Made by a program: the position numbers and the translations under genes | Source: Burkholderiales bacterium | GTDB lineage: Bacteria > Pseudomonadota > Gammaproteobacteria > Burkholderiales > Burkholderiaceae_C | DNA length: 49,500 nt | NCBI GenBank assembly: GCA_016191995.1 | Contig: JACPVA010000082.1 | Span: 1 to 49,500, forward strand | Direction: 5' to 3' | Notes under the pieces: model-generated | Seen by the model: the letters and a program-made list of their open reading frames with translations, nothing else | The model's database searches: none | What the model was told of the DNA's origin: nothing | Shown: positions 35,094 through 43,667 of the stretch, piece after piece | Layout: the number at the start of each line of letters is the position of its first letter | Position numbering within the stretch: position 1 is the first letter of the stretch

Positions 35094-36092
35094 TCAGCTG
35101 CGCTTCAGGGCCGGCCGCCGCGACGGCGGCCGCGTCGACCCGGATCGGCCGGCCAGCGGCGCGGGCGGCTGCGCATCCGGCGCGGGTGGCGCGGCCTCGT
35201 TGACGACGCCCGCGGCGACGTGGCCGGCCGGTACATGGCCGGCGGCCTGGTCGACATGGCCGGTCTGGTCGTCGAAGAAGAAGTCGGGCTCGAACGCGCG
35301 CAGGAATGCGCCCTTGGGCAGCCCGCCGAGGAAGATCGCCTCGTCGACTTCGATCTCCCAGGCCATCAGCGTGCGGATCGCGCGCTCGTGCGCCGGCGCG
35401 CTGCGCGCGGTGACGAGCGCGGTGCGGATGCGCATCGCGCCACCGGGGTCTCGCTGCATGCGGTGCAGCGCCTCGAGCAGCGGCTTGAACGGCCCCGGCG
35501 CCAGCGGCGTGGACGCCAGGCGCGACTCGTGGTCCTGGAAGGCGTCGAGCCCGCCCTGCTGGAAGACGCGCTCGGCCTCGTCCGAGAACAGGACGGCGTC
35601 GCCGTCGAAGGCGATGCGCAGCTCGTCCGGATGGGCGTCGCTGGCGCGCGCGCTGTGCGTCAGCACGCGCGCCGCTGGCACCCCGGCGGCCAGCGCCGGG
35701 CGCACGTCGGCCTCGTTGGCCGACAGGAACAGGTGCGCCGACAGCGGCGCCAGGTAGCGCCACGGGCTGCGCCCGCGCGTGAAGACACCGCGCTGGATCG
35801 GCAGCCCGTAGTGACGCGCCGAGCGGAAGACGCGCATCCCCGAGACCGGGTCGTTGCGCGACACGATGACGACCTCGACCCGCGGCGCGCGGCCGGGCGG
35901 GTTGAACGCGAGCAGCTTGTGCACCAGCGCGAATGAGACCCCCGGTCGCGCCGGGACGTCGAGCCGCTCGGACTGCAGCCGCATGTAGGCGCGGTCGTCG
36001 GCGGACTCGAAGACCTGGTTCTCTTCCTCGAAGTCGAACAGCGCGCGCGACGAGATCGCAACCACGAGCAGGCCGTCGAGCGAGGCGGGCAT
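35094..36092 (-). CDS. 5'-nucleotidase, cytosolic NT5C1-like family
   Basis: This 332-residue HAD-type enzyme should remove phosphate from nucleoside monophosphates. It matches the bacterial relatives of vertebrate cytosolic 5'-nucleotidase I: LVVAISSRALFDFEEEN at the start, VEVVIVSRNDPVSGMRVF, and HLFLSANEADVRPALAAG. RIAFDGDAVLFSDEAERVF carries the DxD, and TALVTARSAPAHERAIRTLMAW the later motifs. The last 50 residues are Ala/Pro/Arg-rich and disordered. A tandem decamer repeat lies just upstream of its start. Confidence 0.9.
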   Translation of the reverse strand: MPASLDGLLVVAISSRALFDFEEENQVFESADDRAYMRLQSERLDVPARPGVSFALVHKLLAFNPPGRAPRVEVVIVSRNDPVSGMRVFRSARHYGLPIQRGVFTRGRSPWRYLAPLSAHLFLSANEADVRPALAAGVPAARVLTHSARASDAHPDELRIAFDGDAVLFSDEAERVFQQGGLDAFQDHESRLASTPLAPGPFKPLLEALHRMQRDPGGAMRIRTALVTARSAPAHERAIRTLMAWEIEVDEAIFLGGLPKGAFLRAFEPDFFFDDQTGHVDQAAGHVPAGHVAAGVVNEAAPPAPDAQPPAPLAGRSGSTRPPSRRPALKRS

Positions 36093-36140
36093 GGCGCGAT
36101 CATAGGCGCCGCCCTGCGGGCGGCAGGCGCGGCGGGCGCA

Positions 36141-36184
36141 GGCTCGCGCAGGTCCGCGCAGGTCCGCACAGGTCCGCGCAGGTC
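36141..36184. repeat. Tandem decamer repeat
   Basis: Four to five copies of GGTCCGCGCA lie head to tail (variants GGCTCGCGCA and GGTCCGCACA), between the divergent 5'-nucleotidase gene and a small reading frame. The 10-bp period is about one helical turn. Confidence 0.75.
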
Positions 36185-36279
36185 GGTACGATGGCGCGCC
36201 GGCCGGCGCTCAAGTCCGGGCGCGCGCCGCCGATGCCATGGCCAGATGCCCGTACGGGCGCATCGCAGCGAGTCGATCC

Positions 36280-36492
36280 ATGGCCAGAACGAATTCCCGG
36301 GATGCCGGCAGCGAGGCGGACGAGCGCCGCTGCGGGCGCGACCGCCGGCGTGCGGACCGCGGGCCGCCGCGCGGCCGCGAGCGCCGCGTCGGTGTCGAGC
36401 CGCGCGGCCCGGAGGTCGTCGAGATGGAAGTCAGCGACGAGGAATGGGCGGCGCTGCAGCGGCACTTCGTTCGCCCGGCGCGTCGGCGCTGA
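36280..36492 (+). CDS. Small basic protein with acidic C-terminal end, unknown
   Basis: This 70-residue reading frame is Arg-rich in its first half (ERRCGRDRRRADRG, then RGRERRVGVEPRG). It ends with a well-formed acidic helix, VVEMEVSDEEWAALQRHF, that looks like a real protein segment. I do not recognise a family. An in-frame ATG at 36238 would lengthen it by 14 residues. A GC hairpin follows 11 bp after the stop. The chance of a random open frame in such GC-rich DNA is high, so support is only moderate. Confidence 0.45.
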   Translation: MARTNSRDAGSEADERRCGRDRRRADRGPPRGRERRVGVEPRGPEVVEMEVSDEEWAALQRHFVRPARRR

Positions 36493-36502
36493 GTTCGAGG
36501 AC

Positions 36503-36519
36503 CCGGGGCACCGCCCCGG
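36503..36519. terminator. GC hairpin after the small gene
   Basis: CCGGGGC-ACC-GCCCCGG forms a perfect 7-bp stem 11 bp after the stop of the 70-residue frame. No T-run follows. It supports, weakly, that a transcript ends here. Confidence 0.35.
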
Positions 36520-36735
36520 ATCATCGACATCTTCCCGATCGAGACCGCCGAGGCGGCCTCGGCGTGCCCCGGCGACACCCGCAGGCGGGCCGCGCCGGGT
36601 GCCGGCCCTGACCGATCGGGCTACTCGTCCGGGTATGCCGCCGCCTGCAGTCGGCGCGGCACAATCGACGCATGCGTGCATGGACGCCGCACGCGCCATG
36701 TCGCGCGTGGTGCGGTGGCATGCGGCAACCCGAGC

Positions 36736-38784
36736 ATGCGACTGACCCTCCCGCAGACCTGGATGCGCCGCGCCACGCCGTGGCGCGAGTGGATGCCCGG
36801 GGTCAACCGCGCCAGCCTGCGCGCCGACGCCATCGCCGGCATCACCGGCGCGCTGGTCGTGCTGCCGCAAGGCCTGGCCTACGCCGTCATCGCCGGCCTG
36901 CCGCCGGCCTACGGGCTGTACTGCGCGATGATCCCGGTCGTCGTCGCGGCGATGTTCGGGTCCTCGTGGCACCTGGTCTCCGGGCCGACGGCGGCGATCT
37001 CGATCGTCGTCTTCTCCGCCGTCTCGCCGCTGGCGCCGCCCGGCAGCGAGGTCTACGTCAGCTACGTGCTGACACTGACGCTGCTGGTCGGGCTGATCCA
37101 GTTCTCGATCGGCATGTCCGGCCTCGGCGCGCTGCTCAACTTCGGCTCGCACGGCGTCGTGCTCGGCTTCACCGCCGGCGCCGGCGTGCTGATCGCGGCC
37201 AGCCAGCTGTCGTACTTCTTCGGCTTGGACCTGCCGCGCGGAGGGTCGCTGTTCGGCAACCTGCGCCAGTTCGTCCTCCACCTGCGCGACATCAACCTCA
37301 ACGTCCTGCTGATCTCGCTCGTCACGCTGGGCGCGGCGATCTTCGTGCGCCGGCGCTGGCCGCATCTGCCCAACCTGATGATCGCGATGGCGGTCGGCAG
37401 CGCCGCCGCCTGGGGGCTCAACCACCTGCTCGGCGGGCCCGGGGCCACAGGGGTGCGCATCCTGGGCGACCTGCCGGCGGTCCTGCCGCCCCTGTCGGCG
37501 CCGTCGATCGACCCCGATGTCTGGGCTCGGCTCGCCAACGCCGCCTTCGTCGTCGCCGTGCTCGGGCTGACCGAGGCGCTGGCGATCTCGCGCGCGGTCG
37601 CGATGCGGTCCGGGCAGCTGATCCAGGGCAACCAGGAGGCGGTCGGCCAGGGGCTGTCGAATATCATCGGCGCCTTCGTCTCGGGCTATGCGTCCAGCGG
37701 GTCGTTCACGCGCAGCGGGATCAACTACACCTCGGGGGCGCGCACGCCGCTCGGGGCGGTCTTCGCCTCCGGCTTCCTGGTGCTGCTGCTGGCGCTGATG
37801 TCGCCGCTGTTGGGGCTGCTGCCCTATGCGTCGATGGCGGCGGTGCTGATGCTGGTCGCGCGCTCGCTGATCGACGTCGACCACCTGCGCGGCGTGATGC
37901 GCACGCGCACCTCGGAGACCTGGGTGCTGCTGGGCACCTTCGTCGCCACGCTGCTGCTGAACCTCGAATTCGCGATCCTGGCCGGCGTCTTCCTGTCGCT
38001 GGCGATCTACCTGGACCGCAGCTCCAAACCCGACTTGACTCCGGCGATGCCGGCCACCGAGGCGGGCAGCTACCACTTCGTGCGCGACCCGGGCACGCCG
38101 CAGTGCCCGCAGCTGCGCGCGGTCTTCCTCGACGGCTCGATCTTCTTCGGTGCTGCCAACCACCTGCAGGAGGCGTTTCGCGAGATCGACGAGCGCCACG
38201 GCCAGCGCCACCTGCTGCTGCTGTGCAGCGGGGTCAACCGCATCGACCTGACCGGTGCCGAGATGCTGGCCAACGAGGCCGAGCGGCGCCAGCGCATGGG
38301 CGGCGGGCTGTACCTGCAGTATGTCAAGGCGCCGGTGATGGACGTGCTGCGCAAGGGCGGCTACGACCGCCGCATCGGGCTGCACAACTTCTTCCCGCTC
38401 GGCACGATGTCGATGGATACGCTGGTGCCGCGGCTCAACCCGTCGATCTGCTCGACCTGCCAGGTGCGCGCCTTCCGCCAGTGCCCGCCTCCGCCGCGTG
38501 CGGCGGCCACGCGCGAGATGGCGCGCACGCAGCCCGCGGTCGAGGCGCAGGCCACGGCGGGCCAGGCCGAAGCGGCTGCCGAGTCGGTCGGCGCGGCCCC
38601 CGACGCGGTCGCCGAGGCGGCGCCGCGGCCGCCGGACGCGGCGCCGGCGGAGGGCCAGGCGGAGGCTCATCCGCAGGCGCGGACCGAAGCTCCGGCCGAG
38701 GTGCAGGCCGGCGTGCCGCCGGTCGAGCCGATCGAGGTCGCGAGCGCGGCAGGTCGCGGTACCGACGAGCTGCCGTTGCGCTGA
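36736..38784 (+). CDS. SulP family anion permease with STAS domain
   Basis: This is a 682-residue inner-membrane transporter for sulfate, bicarbonate or another anion. The SulP core (about 20-430) includes GALVVLPQGLAYAVIAGLPPAYGLY and FGSSWHLVSGPTAAISIVVF, then GNQEAVGQGLSNIIGAF and GSFTRSGINYTSGARTP. The cytoplasmic STAS domain (about 460-560) has FLDGSIFFGAANHLQEAF and NRIDLTGAEMLANEAERR. After STAS comes a Cys motif, ICSTCQVRAFRQC. It is followed by about 100 residues of low-complexity Ala/Glu/Pro sequence, longer than in usual members. The substrate is unassigned. ATG 36736 is chosen over 36676 because it begins the family-like sequence. Confidence 0.92.
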   Translation: MRLTLPQTWMRRATPWREWMPGVNRASLRADAIAGITGALVVLPQGLAYAVIAGLPPAYGLYCAMIPVVVAAMFGSSWHLVSGPTAAISIVVFSAVSPLAPPGSEVYVSYVLTLTLLVGLIQFSIGMSGLGALLNFGSHGVVLGFTAGAGVLIAASQLSYFFGLDLPRGGSLFGNLRQFVLHLRDINLNVLLISLVTLGAAIFVRRRWPHLPNLMIAMAVGSAAAWGLNHLLGGPGATGVRILGDLPAVLPPLSAPSIDPDVWARLANAAFVVAVLGLTEALAISRAVAMRSGQLIQGNQEAVGQGLSNIIGAFVSGYASSGSFTRSGINYTSGARTPLGAVFASGFLVLLLALMSPLLGLLPYASMAAVLMLVARSLIDVDHLRGVMRTRTSETWVLLGTFVATLLLNLEFAILAGVFLSLAIYLDRSSKPDLTPAMPATEAGSYHFVRDPGTPQCPQLRAVFLDGSIFFGAANHLQEAFREIDERHGQRHLLLLCSGVNRIDLTGAEMLANEAERRQRMGGGLYLQYVKAPVMDVLRKGGYDRRIGLHNFFPLGTMSMDTLVPRLNPSICSTCQVRAFRQCPPPPRAAATREMARTQPAVEAQATAGQAEAAAESVGAAPDAVAEAAPRPPDAAPAEGQAEAHPQARTEAPAEVQAGVPPVEPIEVASAAGRGTDELPLR

Positions 38785-38946
38785 GGCCGCCGCCGCCGGC
38801 GACGCGCACGGCGGGTACGATCCCGCCATGGTGCGCCACCGTTCTGTTCGCCCCGCGCGAGGTCGTTCGTGCGGCCGTACGCATGGCCGCGGGTGGGTCG
38901 ATCGATCGCCTCGGCACGTGCGCGCTGGCAGCGCCGGCGCAGCGCG

Positions 38947-40179
38947 ATGAACGACGAGTTCGCGCGCGCGCGCAGCGCGCTGGCGCAGGGCACGCTGGGG
39001 GTGCTGTTCCTCGCGCTGCTGATCGGCGGCGTGCTGTGGGTGCTGCGGCCCTTCATCGGGCCGGCGATCTGGGCCGCGATGATCGTGGTCGCCACCTGGC
39101 CGCTGATGCGCCGGATCCAGGCGCTGCTCGGCGGGCGTCGGGCGCCGGCGACGCTGCTGATGACGATCGGCCTGTTGCTGCTGTTCGTCGTGCCCTTGTC
39201 GCTCGTCATCGGCACCATCGTCGGCAATGCCGACACCCTGGTCGGCTGGGGCCGCGCGCTGGCCTCGTTCCGCATGGCCGAGCCACCACCCTGGCTCGGA
39301 TCGCTGCCGATGGTCGGCGCGGCGCTGGCCGGGCTGTGGCAGCAGCTCGTCGCCGCCGGCATCGACGGCCTGTTCGCGCGCCTGGCGCCGTATGCCGGCA
39401 ACCTGACGCGCTGGTTCGTCAGCGAGGTCGGCAGCGTCGGCTACCTGGTCGTGCAGTTCCTGCTGACGGTGGTGCTGGCGGCGGTGATGTTCCAGCAGGG
39501 CGAGGCCTGGGCGGATGCGATGCGGCGCGTCGGCCGGCGCCTGGGCGGGCGACGCGGCGAGCATGTCGTCGAGCTGGCGGGCGCGGCAGTGCGCGGTGTC
39601 GCGCTCGGGGTCGGCGTCACCGCGGTCGTGCAGGCGGGGCTCGGCGGGATCGTGCTCGCGATCGCCGGCGTGCCGTTCGCCGGCTTGCTGACGGCGGTGA
39701 TGGCGATGCTGTGCCTGGCGCAGATCGGCCCGCTGCCGGTGCTGCTGGGCGCCACCGGCTGGCTGTTCTGGCAGGACCAGACCGGCTGGGGCATCTTCCT
39801 GCTCGCGGCCTCGGCGGTCGTCGGCACGCTGGACAACTTCATCCGGCCGCTGCTGATCCGCATCGGCGCGGACCTGCCGCTGCTGCTGATCCTTGCCGGC
39901 GTGATCGGCGGGCTGTTCGCATTCGGCCTGGTCGGGATCTTCGTCGGCCCGGTCGTGCTGGCAGTGGCGTGGACGCTGCTGCAGGCCTGGATCGGCGACG
40001 ACGAGGAGCTCGGGGCAGCAGCGGCCGACGCCGCGCCCGGCGCGGGCGTGGCGGCCGCCGAGGCCGCCGTCTTGCCGGCTGCGCCGGCGACCGCCGCGGG
40101 TCCCGCGGCCGAACTGCCCGCGGCCGCGGTGGCCGGCGCGCCAGCCGACGCACCGATCGGCACCGGCCCTCGCGGCTGA
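38947..40179 (+). CDS. AI-2E family (YdiK/PerM-type) membrane protein
   Basis: This 410-residue protein has about eight membrane segments. Members of this family have been proposed as exporters of the signal AI-2 or as Na/H antiporters; most, like this YdiK-type one, are untested. Motifs include LRPFIGPAIWAAMIVVATWPL near the N-terminus, the long amphipathic middle helix (about 95-160) and the C-terminal GTLDNFIRPLLIRIGADLP and GLFAFGLVGIFVGPVVLAV. The last 55 residues are Ala/Pro-rich. It lies downstream of the SulP gene in the same direction (162-bp gap). Confidence 0.9.
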   Translation: MNDEFARARSALAQGTLGVLFLALLIGGVLWVLRPFIGPAIWAAMIVVATWPLMRRIQALLGGRRAPATLLMTIGLLLLFVVPLSLVIGTIVGNADTLVGWGRALASFRMAEPPPWLGSLPMVGAALAGLWQQLVAAGIDGLFARLAPYAGNLTRWFVSEVGSVGYLVVQFLLTVVLAAVMFQQGEAWADAMRRVGRRLGGRRGEHVVELAGAAVRGVALGVGVTAVVQAGLGGIVLAIAGVPFAGLLTAVMAMLCLAQIGPLPVLLGATGWLFWQDQTGWGIFLLAASAVVGTLDNFIRPLLIRIGADLPLLLILAGVIGGLFAFGLVGIFVGPVVLAVAWTLLQAWIGDDEELGAAAADAAPGAGVAAAEAAVLPAAPATAAGPAAELPAAAVAGAPADAPIGTGPRG

Positions 40180-40203
40180 GCCGCCGGCGCGCGTCGACCG
40201 CCT

Positions 40204-40785
40204 TCACTCGATCCGGCAGGCCTCGTCGAAGTCGAGCCGCGGATTGCGCGGGCGTGCGCGCGCCGGGTCGGCATGGCCGAGCACGCAGATGAAGTTGCTG
40301 CACACGCGGGTCCCGGCCCAGAACGCGGCATCGACGCGCGCGGCGTCGAACCCGCTCATCGGCCCGGCGTCCAGCCCGAGCGCGCGCGCGGCCAGGATCA
40401 GGTAGGCACCCTGCAGGCTGCTGTTGCGCAGCGCGGTGGTCTCGACCAGTTCGGGCTTGCCGGCATACCAGCTGCGCGCGTCGGCCTGCGGGTACAGGCG
40501 CGGCAGCGTCTCGGGGAAGTCAAGGTCCATGCCGACGATCGCGGTCACCGGCGCCCTGCGCACGCGCTCGGCATTGCCGGGCGAGACGCAGGCGGCGAGC
40601 CGCTCGCGCGCGGCGTCGCTGCGCGCGAAGACGAAGCGCGCCGGGCTGCAGTTGGCCGAGGTCGGCCCCCACTTGAGCAGCTCGTACAGCGCGCGCAGCG
40701 TCTCGTCGGCCACCGGCGTGGCGAGAAAGCCGCCGGGTGTGTGCGCGGCGCTGAACAGGGTGTCGGTCGTGACGATCGTGGTCAT
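40204..40785 (-). CDS. RutE/HadB-like nitroreductase family protein
   Basis: This 193-residue FMN-dependent oxidoreductase is of the malonic semialdehyde reductase (RutE) type. Motifs are [21 protein letters not shown] (FMN contacts), then [30 protein letters not shown] and [13 protein letters not shown]. In the Rut pathway RutE reduces a product of uracil breakdown, but no other rut genes are nearby, so a different aldehyde or nitro substrate is possible. It is divergent from the DUF1841 gene with a 47-bp gap. Confidence 0.88.
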   Translation of the reverse strand: MTTIVTTDTLFSAAHTPGGFLATPVADETLRALYELLKWGPTSANCSPARFVFARSDAARERLAACVSPGNAERVRRAPVTAIVGMDLDFPETLPRLYPQADARSWYAGKPELVETTALRNSSLQGAYLILAARALGLDAGPMSGFDAARVDAAFWAGTRVCSNFICVLGHADPARARPRNPRLDFDEACRIE

Positions 40786-40832
40786 GCGCGAGGCCGGCGG
40801 CGCCGGTCGATGGGGGAGCGCAGAATTGTCCG

Positions 40833-41264
40833 ATGTTCCAGCCCAGCCAGGACGATGTGCGGCGCTTCTTCAGCGCGGCCTACGCACGCTGGCGCGACGG
40901 CGCGCCGCTGGATCCGATGCAGGCGCTGGCGGCGCGCTGGATCGCCGAGCACCCCGAGTACCACGCCGAGCTCGCCGACGAGGCGGCGGCGCAGGCGGCG
41001 GTCTACCGCGTGGAGGACGGGCGCAGCAACCCCTTCCTGCACCTCTCGATGCACCTGACGATCGACGAGCAATGCAGCATCGACCAGCCGTGCGGCATCC
41101 GGCAGGCGGTCGAGCTGCTGGCGGCGCGCCGCGGCTCGCTGCACGAGGCGCAGCATGAGGTGATGGAGTGCCTGGGCGAGATGGTCTGGGCCTCGCAGCG
41201 CAGCGGGCTGCCGCCGGACGGACAGGCCTACCTCGACGCCGTGCGCCGGCGCGCGACGCGCTGA
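40833..41264 (+). CDS. DUF1841 family protein
   Basis: This 143-residue soluble helical protein of unknown function is conserved in Beta- and Gammaproteobacteria. Family features are [20 protein letters not shown] at the start, the central [25 protein letters not shown] and the C-terminal [19 protein letters not shown]. His, Glu and Cys residues cluster in these motifs and could bind a metal; this is an inference. It is convergent with the patatin gene, with a nonamer array in the gap. Confidence 0.92.
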   Translation: MFQPSQDDVRRFFSAAYARWRDGAPLDPMQALAARWIAEHPEYHAELADEAAAQAAVYRVEDGRSNPFLHLSMHLTIDEQCSIDQPCGIRQAVELLAARRGSLHEAQHEVMECLGEMVWASQRSGLPPDGQAYLDAVRRRATR

Positions 41265-41282
41265 AGCACCGCCGCGCCGCTT

Positions 41283-41336
41283 GGGCCGCTTGTGCCGCTT
41301 GTGCCGCCTGTGCCGCTTGTGCCGCCTGTGCCGCCA
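41283..41336. repeat. Tandem nonamer repeat (six copies)
   Basis: Six units of the form GTGCCGCYT fill the 82-bp convergent gap between the DUF1841 and patatin genes. The third-from-last base changes between T and C in alternating copies. All frames across it read as three-residue repeats, so no gene is implied. Confidence 0.85.
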
Positions 41337-41346
41337 TGAGGCCCGC

Positions 41347-43536
41347 TCAAGGCGTGCCGAGGAACAGGTAGGCGTTGCTGGTGCCGCTGCTGGAAACCCC
41401 GAAGCCGATGTAGACCGGGCCGAACGGCGTTTCGCCGCCGAGGTAGGCGGCCACCGAGTCCATCAGCCCGTCTTCCAGGATCTCGGTGAAGCGTCCGCCG
41501 GCGCGCGCCAGCTCCAACGCCAGCCCAAGCCGCATGTCGCCGCGCAGCCCGATCGGCAGCCGGCCGATGATGCGCTCGGCGCGCAGGTGGGCGTAGCGCA
41601 CGGTGTCGGCGACGATCTGCCCGCTGGCGTAGGCCGACAGGTTGAGGAATCCGCCGAGCCGGCCGGCCTCGAAGATCGGCAGCCGCCCGCGCGGCGACCC
41701 GACCGCCGCCAGACGGGTTCCGAAGACCCACTCGCCGAGCGCCACCGCGCCGCGGAACTCGCCTTCCAGGCGGGCGAAGTCGCCCTTGCGCGAGTGCAGG
41801 CCCGTGACCTTCATGGCCCAGCCCTCGGTCGGGAAGTACAGCCGGTTCAGGCGGTCGAGCTCGATGCGCGCCTCCAGACCGCCGATGTACTGGCGTCCGG
41901 TCGGCAGCAGCAGGCTGCCGGTTTCCAGCGCCGCGCGCCAGACCGTCTCGCGCCAGCCCAGGCGCAGCTCGCCGAGCCGGCCCAGGTCGTGGCCGAGCGC
42001 CAGCGCCGCACTCGACCGGTAGACCTGGTAGCGCGCGACGCGGTCGCGGTTCAGGTACAGATCGCTGTAGCTCCAGCCGGTGCCGGCGTCCAGCGCCCCG
42101 AACCAGCGCTGGGCCGGGTCCAGCGGCTGGAACCACTCCAGCTCCAGGGCGGTGCGGGTGCCGAGCTCGACGCCGGCCGTCGCCTCGCCGCCGAGCGCGT
42201 TGAGCCAGGTCTTCTGGTAGGCCCCGCGCAGGCTGTAGGTCGCGCCCTGGCGCAGCGTGGTCTCGAGGTTGATGCCCAGCCGCAGGTAGTCCGGCCCCCA
42301 GGGTTTCTCGACCGGCGTGATGCGCAGCGTCTGCCGCTCGCGCGGGCCGAGCAGGCGGTAGTCGACGCTCTCGTACCAGCCGTCGCCGAACACCCGCAGC
42401 AGGTCGCGGTGCAGGCGCGCGGTGTCCAGCGGCTCGCCGGGGCGCTGCTCGACGTGGCGCGCGACGGCCGCCGGGCTGACGCGCTGCAGGCCGTCGATCT
42501 GCAGCTCGGCCACCGGCAGCGGCGGTGGCTGCGGGCGCCGGCGCGCCGCCAGCCAGCCCTGCCACGCCGCCTCGTCGACCGCGAGTGCGGCCAGCGCATC
42601 GTGCGCCCAGCCGGCGGCGGCGCGGCCCTGTGCGGCGGCGCGGGCGTGGCTGGCGAAGTCGCCGGCGCCGATGCCGTCGAGCACCGGGCGCAGGTAGATA
42701 TCGCGCGGGCCGAGCCGGGTCAGCGACAGCGTCACGTTCTGCTCGGTCAGCAGCACCACCATCTGCGCCGAGACGGTCAGCAGCGAGCCGACCTCGTCCG
42801 GCGGCAGCAGCGGCGTGCCGACGTTGACGGCGACGACGACGTCCGGGTTGCAGCGCTCGCGCACCTCGCGCACCGGCAGGTTGTCGACCAGCCCGCCGTC
42901 GACCAGCTTGCGGCCGTCCACGTCCAGCGGCGCCATCAGCCCCGGCACCGACATGCTGGCGCGCATCGCCTGCGTCAGGTCGCCCTCGCGGAAGACCACG
43001 CGCTCGCCGCTGCCGATGTCGGTGGCGACGATCGACAGCGCGACCGGCAGCGCCGCGATGTCCGGCGCGCCGCGGTCGGCGCCGACCAGCTCGTTGATGA
43101 AGAGCTTGATCTTCTGCCCCGCCACCGCCCCCGGCACGCCGGTGACGCCGGCGGCGCCGACCCCGGCCTCGCTGCCGGGCAGGTAGCGCTGCAGCAGACG
43201 GCGCTGGCGCACCGCGATCTCGCGGTAGTCCGGGTTGTCCTGGAACATGTCGGCCCAGTCGGCGCGTGCCATCGCGGCACGCATCTCGGCCGGGGTCACG
43301 CCAGCGGCCCAGGCGCCAGCGACCAGGGCGCCGAAGCTGGTGCCGGCGACGCAGTCGACCGGCACGCGCAACTCCTCCAGCACCTCCAGCACGCCGACAT
43401 GCGCCGCGCCGCGCGCGCCGCCGCCGCCGAGCACCAGGCCGACGGTCGCGCGGGCGAGCGCGGGCGTGGCGGCCGCCAGCGACAGCGCGAGACCGCCCGC
43501 GACCAGGCAGCGGCGGGCGAGGCGGGCGAGGCTCAT
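41347..43536 (-). CDS. Patatin-like phospholipase with outer-membrane barrel (PlpD type)
   Basis: This 729-residue type Vd autotransporter-like protein combines three parts. A signal peptide (about 1-29) precedes a patatin domain (about 32-330) with the oxyanion loop GGGGARGAAHVG, the nucleophile Ser67 in GTSFGAL and the dyad partner Asp213 in VDGGLVDNLPV. A single POTRA-like domain (about 335-415, ISPAAV-like VSPAAVARHVEQRPGEPLD) leads to a C-terminal BamA-like beta barrel ending VYIGFGVSSSGTSNAYLFLGTP, with a hydrophobic last strand. PlpD-type enzymes are lipases secreted to, or tethered at, the surface. It is a single gene with tandem nonamer arrays on both sides. Confidence 0.94.
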   Translation of the reverse strand: MSLARLARRCLVAGGLALSLAAATPALARATVGLVLGGGGARGAAHVGVLEVLEELRVPVDCVAGTSFGALVAGAWAAGVTPAEMRAAMARADWADMFQDNPDYREIAVRQRRLLQRYLPGSEAGVGAAGVTGVPGAVAGQKIKLFINELVGADRGAPDIAALPVALSIVATDIGSGERVVFREGDLTQAMRASMSVPGLMAPLDVDGRKLVDGGLVDNLPVREVRERCNPDVVVAVNVGTPLLPPDEVGSLLTVSAQMVVLLTEQNVTLSLTRLGPRDIYLRPVLDGIGAGDFASHARAAAQGRAAAGWAHDALAALAVDEAAWQGWLAARRRPQPPPLPVAELQIDGLQRVSPAAVARHVEQRPGEPLDTARLHRDLLRVFGDGWYESVDYRLLGPRERQTLRITPVEKPWGPDYLRLGINLETTLRQGATYSLRGAYQKTWLNALGGEATAGVELGTRTALELEWFQPLDPAQRWFGALDAGTGWSYSDLYLNRDRVARYQVYRSSAALALGHDLGRLGELRLGWRETVWRAALETGSLLLPTGRQYIGGLEARIELDRLNRLYFPTEGWAMKVTGLHSRKGDFARLEGEFRGAVALGEWVFGTRLAAVGSPRGRLPIFEAGRLGGFLNLSAYASGQIVADTVRYAHLRAERIIGRLPIGLRGDMRLGLALELARAGGRFTEILEDGLMDSVAAYLGGETPFGPVYIGFGVSSSGTSNAYLFLGTP

Positions 43537-43620
43537 GCTGCAGGCGCGGGCGTGGCGAACCCGCGATTGTGGCGGTCGCCGGTCGCCGCGGCCGCCCGGA
43601 CGCTTGCGGCCGCCGCCCGG

Positions 43621-43667
43621 CGCTTCTGGCGCTATTGGCGCTATTGGCGCGCTATTGGCCCTATTGC
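43621..43667. repeat. Tandem nonamer repeat, interrupted
   Basis: Units of CGCTATTGG (first copy CGCTTCTGG, last copy CCCTATTGC, with a 2-base insertion before the fourth) lie between the patatin start and the AAA ATPase stop. The array runs into the last codons of the AAA gene: read on the minus strand, the TAG of the repeat is its stop codon. Confidence 0.8.

Noticed and set aside
36141..36184. CRISPR-like array
   Set aside because: The units are 10 bp, directly adjacent, with no spacers and no cas genes nearby.
41228..41340. Possible coding Ala-Ala-Gln or Leu-Cys-Arg repeat peptides
   Set aside because: They arise from a 9-bp tandem repeat that reads as tripeptides in all frames.
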